Shown here: positions 1-9,612 of the stretch, in pieces
Position numbering within the stretch: position 1 is the stretch's first letter
Layout: every line of letters starts with the position of its first letter
Origin: Agrocybe praecox
Lineage: Eukaryota; Basidiomycota; Agaricomycetes; Agaricales; Agrocybaceae
DNA length: 64,000 nt
Direction of reading: 5' to 3'
NCBI GenBank assembly: GCA_964017145.1
Contig: OZ024840.1
Location: forward strand, 1 to 64,000
Notes under the pieces: model-generated
Told to the model about the DNA's origin: nothing
The model's input: only the letters and a program-made list of their open reading frames with translations
The model's database searches: none
Made by a program: the position numbers and the translations under genes

Positions 1-69
1 CCCTAACCCTAACCCTAACCCTAACCCTAACCCTAACCCTAACCCTAACCCTAACCCTAACCCTAACCC

Positions 70-101
<32 letters not shown>

Positions 102-105
102 CTAA
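1..105. repeat. Telomeric repeat tract (CCCTAA)n, chromosome end
   Basis: About 17 tandem CCCTAA units with a few variants (CCCCTAA, CCCTAAA). The C-rich strand reads inward, so the G-rich TTAGGG strand ends at the left edge, as at a left chromosome end. It passes directly into retroelement sequence at 106 (GGTAAGCGCG), a point lying inside the element's terminal repeat. The tract was therefore added to a broken or incompletely copied element. Confidence 0.98.
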
Positions 106-278
106 GGTAAGCGCGATGGTTAACAGATCTAACCGATCTAGCTATAGAGAAAAATAGGACCTGAAGAGCTATAAAAGCGAAAAGGTCGTGCAGTAGAATT
201 CCCTACTACACCTTCGTCCTTTCTCACTCAGCACCTTCGTTCGGCCTACGGCCTCACTTCGGCGCTTCGTTCGAACAA
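106..278 (+). repeat. Truncated left terminal repeat of unit 1
   Basis: The last 173 bases of the 485-base terminal repeat, cut on the left by telomeric repeats. It retains a complete hammerhead ribozyme (154-222) and the GC-rich 3' tail ending CGAACAA. Confidence 0.9.
154..222 (+). ncRNA. Type I hammerhead ribozyme, copy 1
   Basis: All conserved core positions are visible. Stem I is AGGAC (156-160) pairing with GTCCT (216-220). The core CTGAAGA lies at 161-167. Stem II is GCT/AGC (168-178) with G10.1-C11.1 kept. GAA is at 179-181 and A15.1 at 182. Stem III is a long hairpin from 182 to 214, including AGTAG/CTACT, closed by A15.1-U16.1. H17 is C215. Predicted self-cleavage is between 215 and 216. 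Hammerheads are known in Penelope-like elements. Cleavage would define the RNA 5' end within the terminal repeat. Confidence 0.88.
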
Positions 279-311
279 CCCTAATCAACGCGCCCCATCC
301 TATTCACCATT

Positions 312-1593
312 ATGTCTTCAAACCCTCGTCGTAACATTACCCCGGCCCTTGGGCCCCTCCTCTCCGCTGTCACCACCGCTCCCAGCAAAGAGTCCAACAT
401 CGACCATCGTCATCTGACGATTGCCCAAGCAGGGACCTTTGACCAGGTCATGGCGCTGGTGCCCATCCAGTACCAACCTGCCCTCCGCCCTTGGTTGACT
501 TCGGTCAATCATCGTGCGGAACAACGCTCGTCGTTGAGGGCCCTTCTGTCCAAGTGGCAGAAGATGTATGACGCCACCCCGCGTCAATTCCCACCTAGCG
601 TGGCCGTTAAGGTCTCGGAAGTACAGTTCTCTAAGGAGTTCTCGGAAACCGATGAGGCGTTTGCCATCCGCACCTCCCTTCAAAAGGGTGTGGACGACTT
701 TCGCTCCGTTCGCTTCCTCGAAGCAAAGAATGCCAAGCAATTGGACTTCAAAAAGGTGGACGATGAACTTAACCCCCTCACTCTCTTTAACGAAGGCTGG
801 AATCTTGTTCGCCCCAAAGTGAACGAGATGATAGCCGGCGCTAAAACTCTCCTCTTCACCGGCGCTGCCGATGGAGACATTAGGGATGCGGCTGGCAAGC
901 TGCTCCCAGGCGTCTCTCTGTTCGATGACAGGGACGAGGAGATGGAGGACGGGGAATCCCGACCCATTGGTTATCGCACTTCGGGTGCAGTTCTTATGAT
1001 CGCGGCGGACCTACGCCAAGACCTCCTTCCTTACGCTCTGCGCCTCATTCAGATCGTCGAATCCAGTGCCTACCAGGCTCAACTCAAACTGGACGCCAAG
1101 AAGGAGATCAAACGATCTGCCGACGTTGAGGCAGCTGACGCGGTTCCCAACACCGCATCGATCCAGTCAATGATCGATAAGGCAGTCGCTGCCAAACTCG
1201 GAAAGGCAAATTCGGTGAGTAATGCCTTTTATTTTCGCCTTCAAACATCTCACCACCCTTTAACAGTCCAACGCCAAGGCGGGCTCTTCCAAGGGTCCCA
1301 AACCGAAGGTGATTACCAACTTCACGGAGGCCGCCGACCATCTCGCCATTCTAGACAAGATGCGCAAGGCGGCCTACCTCGATTCGATCAAGAGGCTAAC
1401 ATCCTCTCCTCGCTTTCAGAAGCAGGCTCAACGCTCCATCAAGAAGGGGCGTCAACACGCCGATCGCACCGAGGCCGCTCGGGAAGCTCAACGTGGCGCC
1501 AACATCAAGGCCACCAACGAGCGCTTCAAGGCCCCCAACAAGAAAGCTCGCAAGGGCAAGGGCAAGGGCAGAGGCAACCAAGGGAAGAAGTGA
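312..1593 (+). CDS. Penelope-like element ORF1 (unit 1), spliced, basic C-terminus
   Basis: Start ATG at 312. I infer a 52-base intron at 1215-1266 (GTGAGT...TTTAACAG). Splicing joins 312-1214 (301 codons) to 1267-1593, giving a 409-residue protein ending at TGA 1591-1593. Comparison with unit 4 supports this: of ten base changes in the second exon, eight are synonymous in the spliced frame, while nine change the protein in the unspliced frame. No known domain is recognised. The last 65 residues or so are rich in Lys and Arg (KARKGKGKGRGNQGKK), which suggests nucleic-acid binding as in other retroelement ORF1 products. The RT follows in the -1 frame. How the two are linked is unresolved. Confidence 0.75.
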
Positions 1594-1595
1594 GT

Positions 1596-4067
1596 GCTCC
1601 GACATCGTATTCGTCGGCACTTCCTCCCTCGTCGGTCATTTCGGGGGGTACGTTAACGCGTGCCCCCATTGTATTCCGGTATGACCTCCCGTTCACATAT
1701 CCAGATTGGTTACTGACTATACCTTTCCCCCTCGCTGTTAATTATATACTTTTAAATACGCCTGTTAATGTACTACTCGCTCTCCAATTTAAAAGCATTA
1801 TTCATCTCAGTCCCGGTGTGAACATCCCGAAAAATATCGAATATCAGCTAAGTATGGGCATGAGGTTTATGTTTACCTCACGCCGCGACGAATCATTAAT
1901 TTTGAAAGCCGCGAAAGACTTTGAACGACGCTTGTCATGGCGTCTCCACTTTGCCTTCATTGGAGTGGATAACAACACTGATTATGATCCAGATTTCGAA
2001 CCGCTTAACGCGTTACCCAAAACAAGTAAGCCTTCGAAGTTACCCAAATATATTGGTATCGGTTTCGCAAGAGGTCGAGCGTACGTGCAACGTACCTACA
2101 TACCCAGCGAATCAGAAGACAGGAGAGAATTTAAAGCGTTTACACCTGATCTTGCCGAAATCAAAGAATTCCTGCTAAGTAATAAATACGTAGTTACAGG
2201 AACAGATAAAAATCTTGGAATTGCGGTCTCAGAACGCGAGTGGATCATTACCAAGTGCCAAGAATTATTAGACGATACAAATAACTATACCGAATTATCA
2301 TATGGTTTTCAACCCACTAAGTACGGCCCACACCGTACTGTGTCTCTAATTCTTAGGTCCCAAAATGAACTAACTTTGCAGCTAGCTGATATGGCTGCTG
2401 CAGTACCTAAATTTGAAATGCAGGTGCCGGACTTCTTGCGGTCGTCAATGACGCCTCACGTCCAAAATGACGATGGTTTCCCTAAACGATTAGATGGTGA
2501 AATACAGTTTACGGCACGACACAAATTGCCATTATTTTATGGTATACCTAAAATTCACAAGGTTCCTACCAAAATGCGTCCTATTATACCGTGTCATTCT
2601 GCTGTAATCAATACTGCAGCTAAGTTAGTTTCAAAAATTCTTAAACCGTTAATTCAAACGGCGCCAACTATCATTCATGGTAGCAAGGACTTGGCGATAA
2701 AATTAAGTAAATTACAATTAGATCCCAGTCGTAAATACTTCATTGTTACTGGAGACGTCGTTGCCTTTTATCCTAATATAGAGATAGAGACTTGCCTCAA
2801 AAGAATAACCGAATTATTTAATTTATATTACTTTGGCGATAAAATTAAGGCCGGCGAAGAGTTATCGGATGACGAAGAGGCTTTTGCCCGCCTGTTCGAT
2901 GCCGCTTTACGACTTGGAAATACTAATCTAATTACACAATTTCAAAAAAAGTATTACCTTCAGACGCGCGGACTAGCTATGGGTGTAGCATCGTCCCCGG
3001 ATTTAGCCAACCTTTTTGGCTATGCATATGAAGTAGAAAGTAAAATAATGAATAATAAAGACGTCCCTTTTTACGGACGCTATATTGATGACTGTCTGGC
3101 AATCGTATACGCCGACACACTTGAACGCGCCGTTCAAATAGTTTCGTGCGTCCAGATACACACCTGTGTAATAGAATGGGATGCGTCGCCCACACATGCT
3201 CCGTTTCTGGACATGTTTCTCTATGTTGATGATAATAGAAAATTAGAACATAGACCATACCGCAAGCTTCGCAACCACCAAGAAAGAGTTCCTTTCGCTA
3301 GCCACCATCCCTACGACGTCAAACGTGGTACGTTCTGGGGAGAGATGGCTCGTCTAGCCGTGCTAAGTAGTAAATTTAGCGACTACCGAGATGCTTTACA
3401 CTCCTTAGCAGGATTGTACATCGCACGCGGCTATCCGCAGGATATGATATATGGCTGGCTTAAGTCTGACATTTCAAAACGATGGGATAATCGCTTAAGC
3501 GTTAACTCTCAACATCGCGATAACGACGCGGGCGTTTTGGTACTTAAAGGCAGCTTTAATACAGCATGGAACTATTTCAACGCAAAAGGATATATCAACA
3601 CTATCTCTGAATATTGGCGCGAATACCTCAATCGAGGTCAGCGTGATGGCGCATTGACCCTGGAAACAGGCCTCTTTCGCTACGAGAATCATATAGATCA
3701 TTGGCCTAAACAGTACACTGACATGTATTCGGAGGTTAACACTTCCTTATATGTGCGGCCAGGCTGGCAGACCCTTGTCCCTGATGTCACTAAAACTGAT
3801 ATTCTTAACCGTCGACTGATCGTATCGCGAAAGCGTACACGAAACCTGTTCGACCTAACAAGTTCTTGGAAACAAGAAGTGTTGAATGTTTACGAGAGAG
3901 AATTGGCGGATCATCCACCGATTGCCGTCCTTCCGTTCGGCTTTGCAGAAGCTCCAAACGAACCCGGCCGGGTTCGCGATGAACCTGCTGAAGCTGGCGA
4001 TCTGGAATGGCGCCCAAGACTGGAAGATACTCTCTTCGCCAACCTAGGTGGCGGATATGGCAGATAA
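1596..4067 (+). CDS. Penelope-like reverse transcriptase, endonuclease-deficient (unit 1)
   Basis: The N-terminal part has the Penelope-type block around IHLSPGVNIP and LSMGMRFMF, then a TDKNLGIAV block. RT motifs in order are GIPKIHK...MRPIIP (from about 2538), motif A GDVVAFYPN (Asp codon at 2754), motif B GLAMGVASSPDLANLF (from 2970) and the catalytic YIDD (3081-3092). A C-terminal part of about 300 residues carries no GIY-YIG nuclease. That loss is typical of telomere-attached Athena and Coprina elements. The true start is unknown: the frame is open straight through from ORF1, conservation begins near 1675, and the first in-frame ATG after the ORF1 stop is at 1854. Stop TAA at 4065-4067. 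Confidence 0.92.
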   Translation, partial: APTSYSSALPPSSVISGGTLTRAPIVFRYDLPFTYPDWLLTIPFPLAVNYILLNTPVNVLLALQFKSIIHLSPGVNIPKNIEYQLSMGMRFMFTSRRDESLILKAAKDFERRLSWRLHFAFIGVDNNTDYDPDFEPLNALPKTSKPSKLPKYIGIGFARGRAYVQRTYIPSESEDRREFKAFTPDLAEIKEFLLSNKYVVTGTDKNLGIAVSEREWIITKCQELLDDTNNYTELSYGFQPTKYGPHRTVSLILRSQNELTLQLADMAAAVPKFEMQVPDFLRSSMTPHVQNDDGFPKRLDGEIQFTARHKLPLFYGIPKIHKVPTKMRPIIPCHSAVINTAAKLVSKILKPLIQTAPTIIHGSKDLAIKLSKLQLDPSRKYFIVTGDVVAFYPNIEIETCLKRITELFNLYYFGDKIKAGEELSDDEEAFARLFDAALRLGNTNLITQFQKKYYLQTRGLAMGVASSPDLANLFGYAYEVESKIMNNKDVPFYGRYIDDCLAIVYADTLERAVQIVSCVQIHTCVIEWDASPTHAPFLDMFLYVDDNRKLEHRPYRKLRNHQERVPFASHHPYDVKRGTFWGEMARLAVLSSKFSDYRDALHSLAGLYIARGYPQDMIYGWLKSDISKRWDNRLSVNSQHRDNDAGVLVLKGSFNTAWNYFNAKGYINTISEYWREYLNRGQRDGALTLETGLFRYENHIDHWPKQYTDMYSEVNTSLYVRPGWQTLVPDVTKTDILNRRLIVSRKRTRNLFDLTSSWKQEVLNVYERELADHPPIAVLPFGFAEAPNEPGRVRDEPAEAGDLEWRPRLEDTLFANLGGGYGR

Positions 4068-4853
4068 TAAAAACTGTGCTACTAGATACGACTGTTTCCC
4101 CGATCCCGTAAGAACTCGGAAGGCGACGGCGGTGGTCGAACGTGTGGTGTAATAAAACTGTAGAACGACTTCAGATTGATTCGGATCGATCTCGAGTACG
4201 CGCGACGTGTCTAAATTGTTCGGTATTCATGCCTTACGATATTCACCCATTGCATAGACTATGTAGCTGCTTGGTAGCCGATTCAATTGGCCAAAGACAA
4301 CCAACGGCATAGACTAGTAGCGCTTGTGCCCAAAGCAAACCACTCAAAGGCCATGCCTTGTGTCGGGGAAGGATTGCGGTTAATCGCGAGATAATGCGAG
4401 ACGCTACCTGACCTTGTGCAGAACCCGCGACAGATAGCAGGTATAAGCTTGGCTGGTTACGACCGGCCTCGGTGGTCCCTTTGCCCAAAGCCTTGAACGA
4501 ACGTTAGCCCTTGCTTCGGCTTGGGTAGTTAGTTGCTTTTAGCCGCAACAAACACTTGATTGATGCACGCATCTCGTCGTCGAGTCTAACATTATCCTAG
4601 TAACGCCCTTTGCGTTTAACAAATAAAACCCTAAGTTATTTAATTATATAACAAATGGACTTTCGTAATTGACTGGTTATCTTTATTGATTATAGCCTTA
4701 GCAAATCCAGTCTGAACATAACAAGTTCGAGTTAAAGAAATCTAATCTACCGGTAAAACGCTTACCTAACTCTAACCCTAACGTAAGTCGATCCCTTAAT
4801 CGGGAATACAGTAGCTAACTACTTAACGATCGGTTCGGCAGCCTAACCTCTAA
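4068..4853 (+). other. Element 3' noncoding region with telomere-like motifs
   Basis: No convincing gene. AATAAAA lies right after the RT stop. Degenerate CCTAA-type motifs cluster at 4768-4785 and 4840-4853, just before the 485-base repeat begins. The same stretch recurs at 9613-10398, 15158-15943 and, diverged, 19653-20440. Confidence 0.7.
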
Positions 4854-5213
4854 CCCGAACCTAACCTAAGCGTAGGTATAATAATAGCGTCGAGTTGGCG
4901 CTATACTGCGGATTACATAAGCGTGTAACAAGCGCCCATCATTACGTAATCCCTTACCTTCCGCATTTGGCCACTACGCTAAGTATTTATATCCATCGAT
5001 CTACTTTGGTCGTTGTCGCTGGAAGTGACAGCTTACTGATACTGCGGCGTTTCGCTGATTGGTATCGTGCTTCTGGCCGATCATTGGTCAGCGATCCCGC
5101 GGGACGTAAGACTTCACAGCTACTAATTGTTATAGAACATCGTAATCAGACTTACCAATGAGATCGGTAAGCGCGATGGTTAACAGATCTAACCGATCTA
5201 GCTATAGAGAAAA

Positions 5214-5282
5214 ATAGGACCTGAAGAGCTATAAAAGCGAAAAGGTCGTGCAGTAGAATTCCCTACTACACCTTCGTCCTTT
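5214..5282 (+). ncRNA. Type I hammerhead ribozyme, copy 2
   Basis: Same sequence as the copy at 154-222. Core CTGAAGA is at 5221-5227 and predicted cleavage is after C5275. It lies in the right terminal repeat of unit 1, so it would trim the 3' part of that transcript. Confidence 0.88.
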
Positions 5283-5698
5283 CTCACTCAGCACCTTCGT
5301 TCGGCCTACGGCCTCACTTCGGCGCTTCGTTCGAACAACCCGAACCTAACCTAAGCGTAGGTATAATAATAGCGTCGAGTTGGCGCTATACTGCGGATTA
5401 CATAAGCGTGTAACAAGCGCCCATCATTACGTAATCCCTTACCTTCCGCATTTGGCCACTACGCTAAGTATTTATATCCATCGATCTACTTTGGTCGTTG
5501 TCGCTGGAAGTGACAGCTTACTGATACTGCGGCGTTTCGCTGATTGGTATCGTGCTTCTGGCCGATCATTGGTCAGCGATCCCGCGGGACGTAAGACTTC
5601 ACAGCTACTAATTGTTATAGAACATCGTAATCAGACTTACCAATGAGATCGGTAAGCGCGATGGTTAACAGATCTAACCGATCTAGCTATAGAGAAAA

Positions 5699-5767
5699 AT
5701 AGGACCTGAAGAGCTATAAAAGCGAAAAGGTCGTGCAGTAGAATTCCCTACTACACCTTCGTCCTTT
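5699..5767 (+). ncRNA. Type I hammerhead ribozyme, copy 3
   Basis: Core at 5706-5712, predicted cleavage after C5760. It lies in the left repeat of unit 2, 90 bases upstream of ORF1. It would leave an RNA starting GUCCUUUCUC that runs through ORF1 and the RT. Confidence 0.88.
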
Positions 5768-5856
5768 CTCACTCAGCACCTTCGTTCGGCCTACGGCCTC
5801 ACTTCGGCGCTTCGTTCGAACAACCCTAATCAACGCGCCCCATCCTATTCACCATT

Positions 5857-7138
5857 ATGTCTTCAAACCCTCGTCGTAACATTACCCCGGCCCTTGGGCC
5901 CCTCCTCTCCGCTGTCACCACCGCTCCCAGCAAAGAGTCCAACATCGACCATCGTCATCTGACGATTGCCCAAGCAGGGACCTTTGACCAGGTCATGGCG
6001 CTGGTGCCCATCCAGTACCAACCTGCCCTCCGCCCTTGGTTGACTTCGGTCAATCATCGTGCGGAACAACGCTCGTCGTTGAGGGCCCTTCTGTCCAAGT
6101 GGCAGAAGATGTATGACGCCACCCCGCGTCAATTCCCACCTAGCGTGGCCGTTAAGGTCTCGGAAGTACAGTTCTCTAAGGAGTTCTCGGAAACCGATGA
6201 GGCGTTTGCCATCCGCACCTCCCTTCAAAAGGGTGTGGACGACTTTCGCTCCGTTCGCTTCCTCGAAGCAAAGAATGCCAAGCAATTGGACTTCAAAAAG
6301 GTGGACGATGAACTTAACCCCCTCACTCTCTTTAACGAAGGCTGGAATCTTGTTCGCCCCAAAGTGAACGAGATGATAGCCGGCGCTAAAACTCTCCTCT
6401 TCACCGGCGCTGCCGATGGAGACATTAGGGATGCGGCTGGCAAGCTGCTCCCAGGCGTCTCTCTGTTCGATGACAGGGACGAGGAGATGGAGGACGGGGA
6501 ATCCCGACCCATTGGTTATCGCACTTCGGGTGCAGTTCTTATGATCGCGGCGGACCTACGCCAAGACCTCCTTCCTTACGCTCTGCGCCTCATTCAGATC
6601 GTCGAATCCAGTGCCTACCAGGCTCAACTCAAACTGGACGCCAAGAAGGAGATCAAACGATCTGCCGACGTTGAGGCAGCTGACGCGGTTCCCAACACCG
6701 CATCGATCCAGTCAATGATCGATAAGGCAGTCGCTGCCAAACTCGGAAAGGCAAATTCGGTGAGTAATGCCTTTTATTTTCGCCTTCAAACATCTCACCA
6801 CCCTTTAACAGTCCAACGCCAAGGCGGGCTCTTCCAAGGGTCCCAAACCGAAGGTGATTACCAACTTCACGGAGGCCGCCGACCATCTCGCCATTCTAGA
6901 CAAGATGCGCAAGGCGGCCTACCTCGATTCGATCAAGAGGCTAACATCCTCTCCTCGCTTTCAGAAGCAGGCTCAACGCTCCATCAAGAAGGGGCGTCAA
7001 CACGCCGATCGCACCGAGGCCGCTCGGGAAGCTCAACGTGGCGCCAACATCAAGGCCACCAACGAGCGCTTCAAGGCCCCCAACAAGAAAGCTCGCAAGG
7101 GCAAGGGCAAGGGCAGAGGCAACCAAGGGAAGAAGTGA
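5857..7138 (+). CDS. Penelope-like element ORF1 (unit 2), spliced
   Basis: Identical in translation to the unit 1 copy. ATG at 5857, inferred 52-base intron at 6760-6811, stop TGA at 7136-7138. The predicted protein is 409 residues with a Lys/Arg-rich tail. The leader between the CCCTAA hexamer (5824-5829) and the ATG is only 27 bases. Confidence 0.75.
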
Positions 7139-7140
7139 GT

Positions 7141-9612
7141 GCTCCGACATCGTATTCGTCGGCACTTCCTCCCTCGTCGGTCATTTCGGGGGGTACGTTA
7201 ACGCGTGCCCCCATTGTATTCCGGTATGACCTCCCGTTCACATATCCAGATTGGTTACTGACTATACCTTTCCCCCTCGCTGTTAATTATATACTTTTAA
7301 ATACGCCTGTTAATGTACTACTCGCTCTCCAATTTAAAAGCATTATTCATCTCAGTCCCGGTGTGAACATCCCGAAAAATATCGAATATCAGCTAAGTAT
7401 GGGCATGAGGTTTATGTTTACCTCACGCCGCGACGAATCATTAATTTTGAAAGCCGCGAAAGACTTTGAACGACGCTTGTCATGGCGTCTCCACTTTGCC
7501 TTCATTGGAGTGGATAACAACACTGATTATGATCCAGATTTCGAACCGCTTAACGCGTTACCCAAAACAAGTAAGCCTTCGAAGTTACCCAAATATATTG
7601 GTATCGGTTTCGCAAGAGGTCGAGCGTACGTGCAACGTACCTACATACCCAGCGAATCAGAAGACAGGAGAGAATTTAAAGCGTTTACACCTGATCTTGC
7701 CGAAATCAAAGAATTCCTGCTAAGTAATAAATACGTAGTTACAGGAACAGATAAAAATCTTGGAATTGCGGTCTCAGAACGCGAGTGGATCATTACCAAG
7801 TGCCAAGAATTATTAGACGATACAAATAACTATACCGAATTATCATATGGTTTTCAACCCACTAAGTACGGCCCACACCGTACTGTGTCTCTAATTCTTA
7901 GGTCCCAAAATGAACTAACTTTGCAGCTAGCTGATATGGCTGCTGCAGTACCTAAATTTGAAATGCAGGTGCCGGACTTCTTGCGGTCGTCAATGACGCC
8001 TCACGTCCAAAATGACGATGGTTTCCCTAAACGATTAGATGGTGAAATACAGTTTACGGCACGACACAAATTGCCATTATTTTATGGTATACCTAAAATT
8101 CACAAGGTTCCTACCAAAATGCGTCCTATTATACCGTGTCATTCTGCTGTAATCAATACTGCAGCTAAGTTAGTTTCAAAAATTCTTAAACCGTTAATTC
8201 AAACGGCGCCAACTATCATTCATGGTAGCAAGGACTTGGCGATAAAATTAAGTAAATTACAATTAGATCCCAGTCGTAAATACTTCATTGTTACTGGAGA
8301 CGTCGTTGCCTTTTATCCTAATATAGAGATAGAGACTTGCCTCAAAAGAATAACCGAATTATTTAATTTATATTACTTTGGCGATAAAATTAAGGCCGGC
8401 GAAGAGTTATCGGATGACGAAGAGGCTTTTGCCCGCCTGTTCGATGCCGCTTTACGACTTGGAAATACTAATCTAATTACACAATTTCAAAAAAAGTATT
8501 ACCTTCAGACGCGCGGACTAGCTATGGGTGTAGCATCGTCCCCGGATTTAGCCAACCTTTTTGGCTATGCATATGAAGTAGAAAGTAAAATAATGAATAA
8601 TAAAGACGTCCCTTTTTACGGACGCTATATTGATGACTGTCTGGCAATCGTATACGCCGACACACTTGAACGCGCCGTTCAAATAGTTTCGTGCGTCCAG
8701 ATACACACCTGTGTAATAGAATGGGATGCGTCGCCCACACATGCTCCGTTTCTGGACATGTTTCTCTATGTTGATGATAATAGAAAATTAGAACATAGAC
8801 CATACCGCAAGCTTCGCAACCACCAAGAAAGAGTTCCTTTCGCTAGCCACCATCCCTACGACGTCAAACGTGGTACGTTCTGGGGAGAGATGGCTCGTCT
8901 AGCCGTGCTAAGTAGTAAATTTAGCGACTACCGAGATGCTTTACACTCCTTAGCAGGATTGTACATCGCACGCGGCTATCCGCAGGATATGATATATGGC
9001 TGGCTTAAGTCTGACATTTCAAAACGATGGGATAATCGCTTAAGCGTTAACTCTCAACATCGCGATAACGACGCGGGCGTTTTGGTACTTAAAGGCAGCT
9101 TTAATACAGCATGGAACTATTTCAACGCAAAAGGATATATCAACACTATCTCTGAATATTGGCGCGAATACCTCAATCGAGGTCAGCGTGATGGCGCATT
9201 GACCCTGGAAACAGGCCTCTTTCGCTACGAGAATCATATAGATCATTGGCCTAAACAGTACACTGACATGTATTCGGAGGTTAACACTTCCTTATATGTG
9301 CGGCCAGGCTGGCAGACCCTTGTCCCTGATGTCACTAAAACTGATATTCTTAACCGTCGACTGATCGTATCGCGAAAGCGTACACGAAACCTGTTCGACC
9401 TAACAAGTTCTTGGAAACAAGAAGTGTTGAATGTTTACGAGAGAGAATTGGCGGATCATCCACCGATTGCCGTCCTTCCGTTCGGCTTTGCAGAAGCTCC
9501 AAACGAACCCGGCCGGGTTCGCGATGAACCTGCTGAAGCTGGCGATCTGGAATGGCGCCCAAGACTGGAAGATACTCTCTTCGCCAACCTAGGTGGCGGA
9601 TATGGCAGATAA
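7141..9612 (+). CDS. Penelope-like reverse transcriptase (unit 2)
   Basis: Identical in translation to unit 1. Catalytic YIDD at 8626-8637. There is no frame disruption and no GIY-YIG domain. Stop at 9610-9612. This is the most complete autonomous candidate because its unit has both terminal repeats and both flanking ribozymes. Confidence 0.92.
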   Translation, partial: APTSYSSALPPSSVISGGTLTRAPIVFRYDLPFTYPDWLLTIPFPLAVNYILLNTPVNVLLALQFKSIIHLSPGVNIPKNIEYQLSMGMRFMFTSRRDESLILKAAKDFERRLSWRLHFAFIGVDNNTDYDPDFEPLNALPKTSKPSKLPKYIGIGFARGRAYVQRTYIPSESEDRREFKAFTPDLAEIKEFLLSNKYVVTGTDKNLGIAVSEREWIITKCQELLDDTNNYTELSYGFQPTKYGPHRTVSLILRSQNELTLQLADMAAAVPKFEMQVPDFLRSSMTPHVQNDDGFPKRLDGEIQFTARHKLPLFYGIPKIHKVPTKMRPIIPCHSAVINTAAKLVSKILKPLIQTAPTIIHGSKDLAIKLSKLQLDPSRKYFIVTGDVVAFYPNIEIETCLKRITELFNLYYFGDKIKAGEELSDDEEAFARLFDAALRLGNTNLITQFQKKYYLQTRGLAMGVASSPDLANLFGYAYEVESKIMNNKDVPFYGRYIDDCLAIVYADTLERAVQIVSCVQIHTCVIEWDASPTHAPFLDMFLYVDDNRKLEHRPYRKLRNHQERVPFASHHPYDVKRGTFWGEMARLAVLSSKFSDYRDALHSLAGLYIARGYPQDMIYGWLKSDISKRWDNRLSVNSQHRDNDAGVLVLKGSFNTAWNYFNAKGYINTISEYWREYLNRGQRDGALTLETGLFRYENHIDHWPKQYTDMYSEVNTSLYVRPGWQTLVPDVTKTDILNRRLIVSRKRTRNLFDLTSSWKQEVLNVYERELADHPPIAVLPFGFAEAPNEPGRVRDEPAEAGDLEWRPRLEDTLFANLGGGYGR

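Larger units (their letters stand above)
106..5338 (+). mobile_element. Penelope-like element unit 1 (Coprina-type), 5' end cut by telomere
   Basis: Outermost copy of the tandem array. It holds a truncated left terminal repeat (106-278), a CCCTAA hexamer (279-284), a short leader, ORF1, the reverse transcriptase, a long 3' noncoding part and a complete right 485-base repeat (4854-5338). The coding region is identical in translation to units 2 and 3. The sense strand runs from telomere to interior. That is the orientation expected if first-strand cDNA was extended from a TTAGGG 3' overhang. Family assignment rests on the Penelope-type RT motifs, the lack of a GIY-YIG domain, the tandem layout with terminal repeats and the telomere attachment. 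Coprina and Athena elements are known for these features. Confidence 0.92.
4854..5823 (+). repeat. Two adjacent 485-base direct repeats (right of unit 1, left of unit 2)
   Basis: Copies at 4854-5338 and 5339-5823 lie head to tail and look identical. Each starts at CCCGAACCTAACCTAAGCG, a degenerate telomere-like stretch, and ends at CGAACAA. The repeat resembles the pseudo-LTRs of Penelope elements: it supplies the 3' end of one copy and the presumed promoter and 5' leader of the next. An 88-codon frame inside it begins at a TTG and has no support as a gene. Confidence 0.92.

Noticed and set aside
318..740. Antisense 140-codon frame opposite ORF1
   Set aside because: Shadow of the coding strand, repeated identically in each unit, with no family match.
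1590..1704. Second intron (GTGAGT to CCAG) joining ORF1 to the RT
   Set aside because: The splice would leave the RT out of frame by one base, so it is not supported as drawn.
312..4067. One uninterrupted 1251-residue retroelement protein
   Set aside because: Between copies, the stretch 1267-1593 evolves as coding in another frame, one that splicing of a 52-base intron restores. The long frame there is probably not translated as such.
4895..5161. 88-codon frame inside the 485-base repeat
   Set aside because: It opens at a TTG, has no recognisable domain and overlaps the end of the repeat. The region is better explained as a terminal regulatory repeat with a ribozyme.
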